From contig ONUD01000066.1 of assembly GCA_900320925.1 (NCBI GenBank), forward strand, positions 1 to 7,489: DNA of 7,489 nucleotides. The letters are read 5' to 3'. How positions within the stretch are numbered: the first letter of the stretch is position 1; the number at the start of each line of letters is the position of its first letter. Position numbers and translations under genes: made by a program. Below, piece after piece: positions 6,288 through 7,489 of this stretch. This stretch comes from an uncultured Eubacteriales bacterium (lineage in GTDB: Bacteria; Bacillota; Clostridia; Oscillospirales; Acutalibacteraceae). The notes under the pieces were generated by a model. The model had not been told where the DNA came from and did not search any database. It saw only the letters and a program-made list of their open reading frames with translations.

Positions 6288-6338
6288 GGAAACTTCAACA
6301 AATGAGTTAGTATATCTTTGTTGAAGTTTCCTTGTTTT
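6288..6338 (+). terminator. Rho-independent terminator after the manC-manA-pgcA block
   Basis: A perfect 15-base inverted repeat, GGAAACTTCAACAAA (6288-6302) and its complement (6317-6331), encloses a 14-base loop and is followed by TTGTTTT. It starts five bases after the mutase stop. The stem is long but holds only five G-C pairs, and the U-tract is interrupted by one G. No T-run follows on the minus strand, so it acts in one direction. Confidence 0.85.
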
Positions 6339-6376
6339 ATGTGAAAAACGATTGCCATCTTTGGAAACAACATTCC

Positions 6377-6405
6377 TTGACAGGTATCCGGAAATAGCGT
6401 ATAAT
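6377..6405 (+). promoter_or_regulatory. Perfect-consensus sigma-A promoter of ugd
   Basis: TTGACA (6377-6382) and TATAAT (6400-6405) both match the consensus at all six bases, with the optimal 17-base spacer. Transcription should start near 6412, leaving a leader of roughly 27 bases before the ugd ATG. It lies just downstream of the terminator, so ugd begins a new transcription unit. No operator-like palindrome is evident around it. Confidence 0.92.
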
Positions 6406-6438
6406 GGAGAAGATAATTTTATATAACGGAGCGAAGAA

Positions 6439-7489
6439 ATGATGGCAAATAATTATACGATAGCCGTAGCCGGAACAGGCTATGTGGGACTCTCTATAGC
6501 AACCCTCCTTTCACAGCACCATAAAGTTTATGCGGTGGATATTCTCCCTGAGAAAGTAGAAAAAATCAATCGGCGGATTTCTCCGATTCAGGACGACTAT
6601 ATTGAAACATACCTTGCCGAAAAAGAGCTTGACCTGACAGCAACCCTGGATGCAGAACAAGCTTATCGGAATGCAGATTTCGTGGTGATTGCCGCACCAA
6701 CCAACTATGACAGCAATACACAGCATTTTGATACCAGTGCTGTAGAAGCTGTCATTCGTCTTGTCATGCAGTATAATCCGAATGCGGTCATGGTTATCAA
6801 ATCCACTGTCCCTGTTGGCTATACCGAATCCATCAGGCAGAAAACAGGCAGTAACAATATCCTGTTCAGCCCTGAATTTCTGAGGGAGTCCAAGGCTTTG
6901 TATGATAATCTCTATCCGAGCCGTATTATTGTCGGTACGGACAGGAATGATGAAAAACTCATGCAAGCCGCCCGTACCTTTGCAGGACTCTTGCAGGAAG
7001 GGGCTGTCAAGGAGCAGATTCCTACACTATATATGGGCTTTACCGAAGCCGAAGCTGTCAAACTGTTTGCCAATACCTATCTTGCCCTGCGTGTCAGCTA
7101 CTTCAATGAACTGGATACCTATGCCGAAATGAAGGGACTGCATACACAGGATATTATTGACGGCGTGTGCCTTGACCCGAGAATCGGCACGCACTACAAC
7201 AATCCCTCTTTCGGATACGGTGGTTACTGCCTGCCCCAGGATACCAAACAGCTTCTTGCCAATTACCGTGATGTGCCGCAGAACCTCATTGAAGCCATCG
7301 TGGAAAGCAACCGTACCCGCAAGGATTTTATTGCCGACAGGGTGCTGGAGCTGTCGGGAGCCTACCGTGCCAATGAAAGCTGGAGCAAGGAAAAAGAAAA
7401 AGAAGTGGTGGTGGGTGTCTACCGCCTGACCATGAAAAGCAACAGCGACAACTTCCGCCAAAGCTCCATTCAGGGCATTATGAAGCGTA
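6439..7489 (+). CDS. ugd: UDP-glucose 6-dehydrogenase, 3'-truncated by the window edge
   Basis: Oxidises UDP-glucose to UDP-glucuronate with two NAD+ in the cytoplasm, supplying glucuronic acid for acidic polysaccharides. 350 codons are open to the last base; the short bacterial class (E. coli Ugd, streptococcal HasB) is about 390-400 residues, so roughly 40-50 are missing. Seen are the Rossmann motif AGTGYVGLS (11-19), KSTVPVG (121-127), SPEFLRE (144-150), VKLFANTYLALRVSYFNELD (207-226; Lys208 and Asn212), the catalytic loop GYGGYCLPQDTKQL (259-272) with nucleophile Cys264 and Asp268, and, near the right edge, the C-terminal domain segment VGVYRLTMKSNSDNFRQSS (325-343). Residue 267 is Gln where I expect Lys in close homologues. 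Two adjacent ATGs (6439, 6442) are possible; GGAG at 6428-6431 is 7 bases from the first, which is chosen. Spacing and the pattern YFNELDTYAEMKGL favour UDP-glucose over UDP-ManNAc or GDP-mannose dehydrogenases. Confidence 0.94.
   Translation, partial: MMANNYTIAVAGTGYVGLSIATLLSQHHKVYAVDILPEKVEKINRRISPIQDDYIETYLAEKELDLTATLDAEQAYRNADFVVIAAPTNYDSNTQHFDTSAVEAVIRLVMQYNPNAVMVIKSTVPVGYTESIRQKTGSNNILFSPEFLRESKALYDNLYPSRIIVGTDRNDEKLMQAARTFAGLLQEGAVKEQIPTLYMGFTEAEAVKLFANTYLALRVSYFNELDTYAEMKGLHTQDIIDGVCLDPRIGTHYNNPSFGYGGYCLPQDTKQLLANYRDVPQNLIEAIVESNRTRKDFIADRVLELSGAYRANESWSKEKEKEVVVGVYRLTMKSNSDNFRQSSIQGIMKR

Noticed and set aside
6363..6376. Short inverted repeat GGAA-N6-TTCC just before the ugd -35 box.
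   Set aside because: Four-base arms are expected by chance; no further symmetry supports an operator.

Overview
The window is part of a nucleotide-sugar and exopolysaccharide biosynthesis locus. It most likely comes from a moderate-GC Firmicute of the class Clostridia (Lachnospiraceae or Oscillospiraceae type). The basis is strong AGGAGG-like ribosome binding sites before nearly every gene, consensus sigma-A promoters, a PgcA-type phospho-sugar mutase and a Bacillus-type ManA. The genus cannot be fixed from this sequence alone.

Layout, left to right. Bases 1-611 hold the 3' part of a GT-B (MurG-like) glycosyltransferase. Bases 625-1566 hold fcl (GDP-L-fucose synthase). Bases 1579-2219, on the opposite strand, hold a compact two-gene toxin-antitoxin operon: a RelB/DinJ-type antitoxin followed by a Doc (Fic-fold) toxin. 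It has its own near-consensus promoter and a palindromic operator candidate over the -10 box. Bases 2323-6282 hold a tight plus-strand block of manC, manA and a PgcA-type phosphohexomutase, closed by a strong hairpin terminator. A perfect TTGACA-N17-TATAAT promoter then drives ugd (UDP-glucose 6-dehydrogenase), which runs off the right end. There is no gene-free stretch over 300 bases; the longest gap is 156 bases (6283-6438) and it holds the terminator and the ugd promoter.

How the genes fit together. ManA makes mannose-6-P from fructose-6-P, a mutase makes mannose-1-P, ManC makes GDP-mannose, and Fcl performs the last step to GDP-L-fucose. The intermediate step (Gmd, GDP-mannose 4,6-dehydratase) is not in the window. 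The same mutase could make glucose-1-P, which after GalU (not in the window) gives UDP-glucose, the substrate Ugd oxidises to UDP-glucuronate. The predicted polymer would therefore contain fucose (and/or mannose) and glucuronic acid, with the left-edge glycosyltransferase contributing to assembly.

The least ordinary part is the toxin-antitoxin module. It is lower in GC than its neighbours, lies antisense to the pathway between fcl and manC, and pairs an antitoxin family normally seen with RelE/YafQ toxins with a Doc toxin normally seen with Phd. The other genes are recognisable members of known families, and I see no clearly new multi-gene system.
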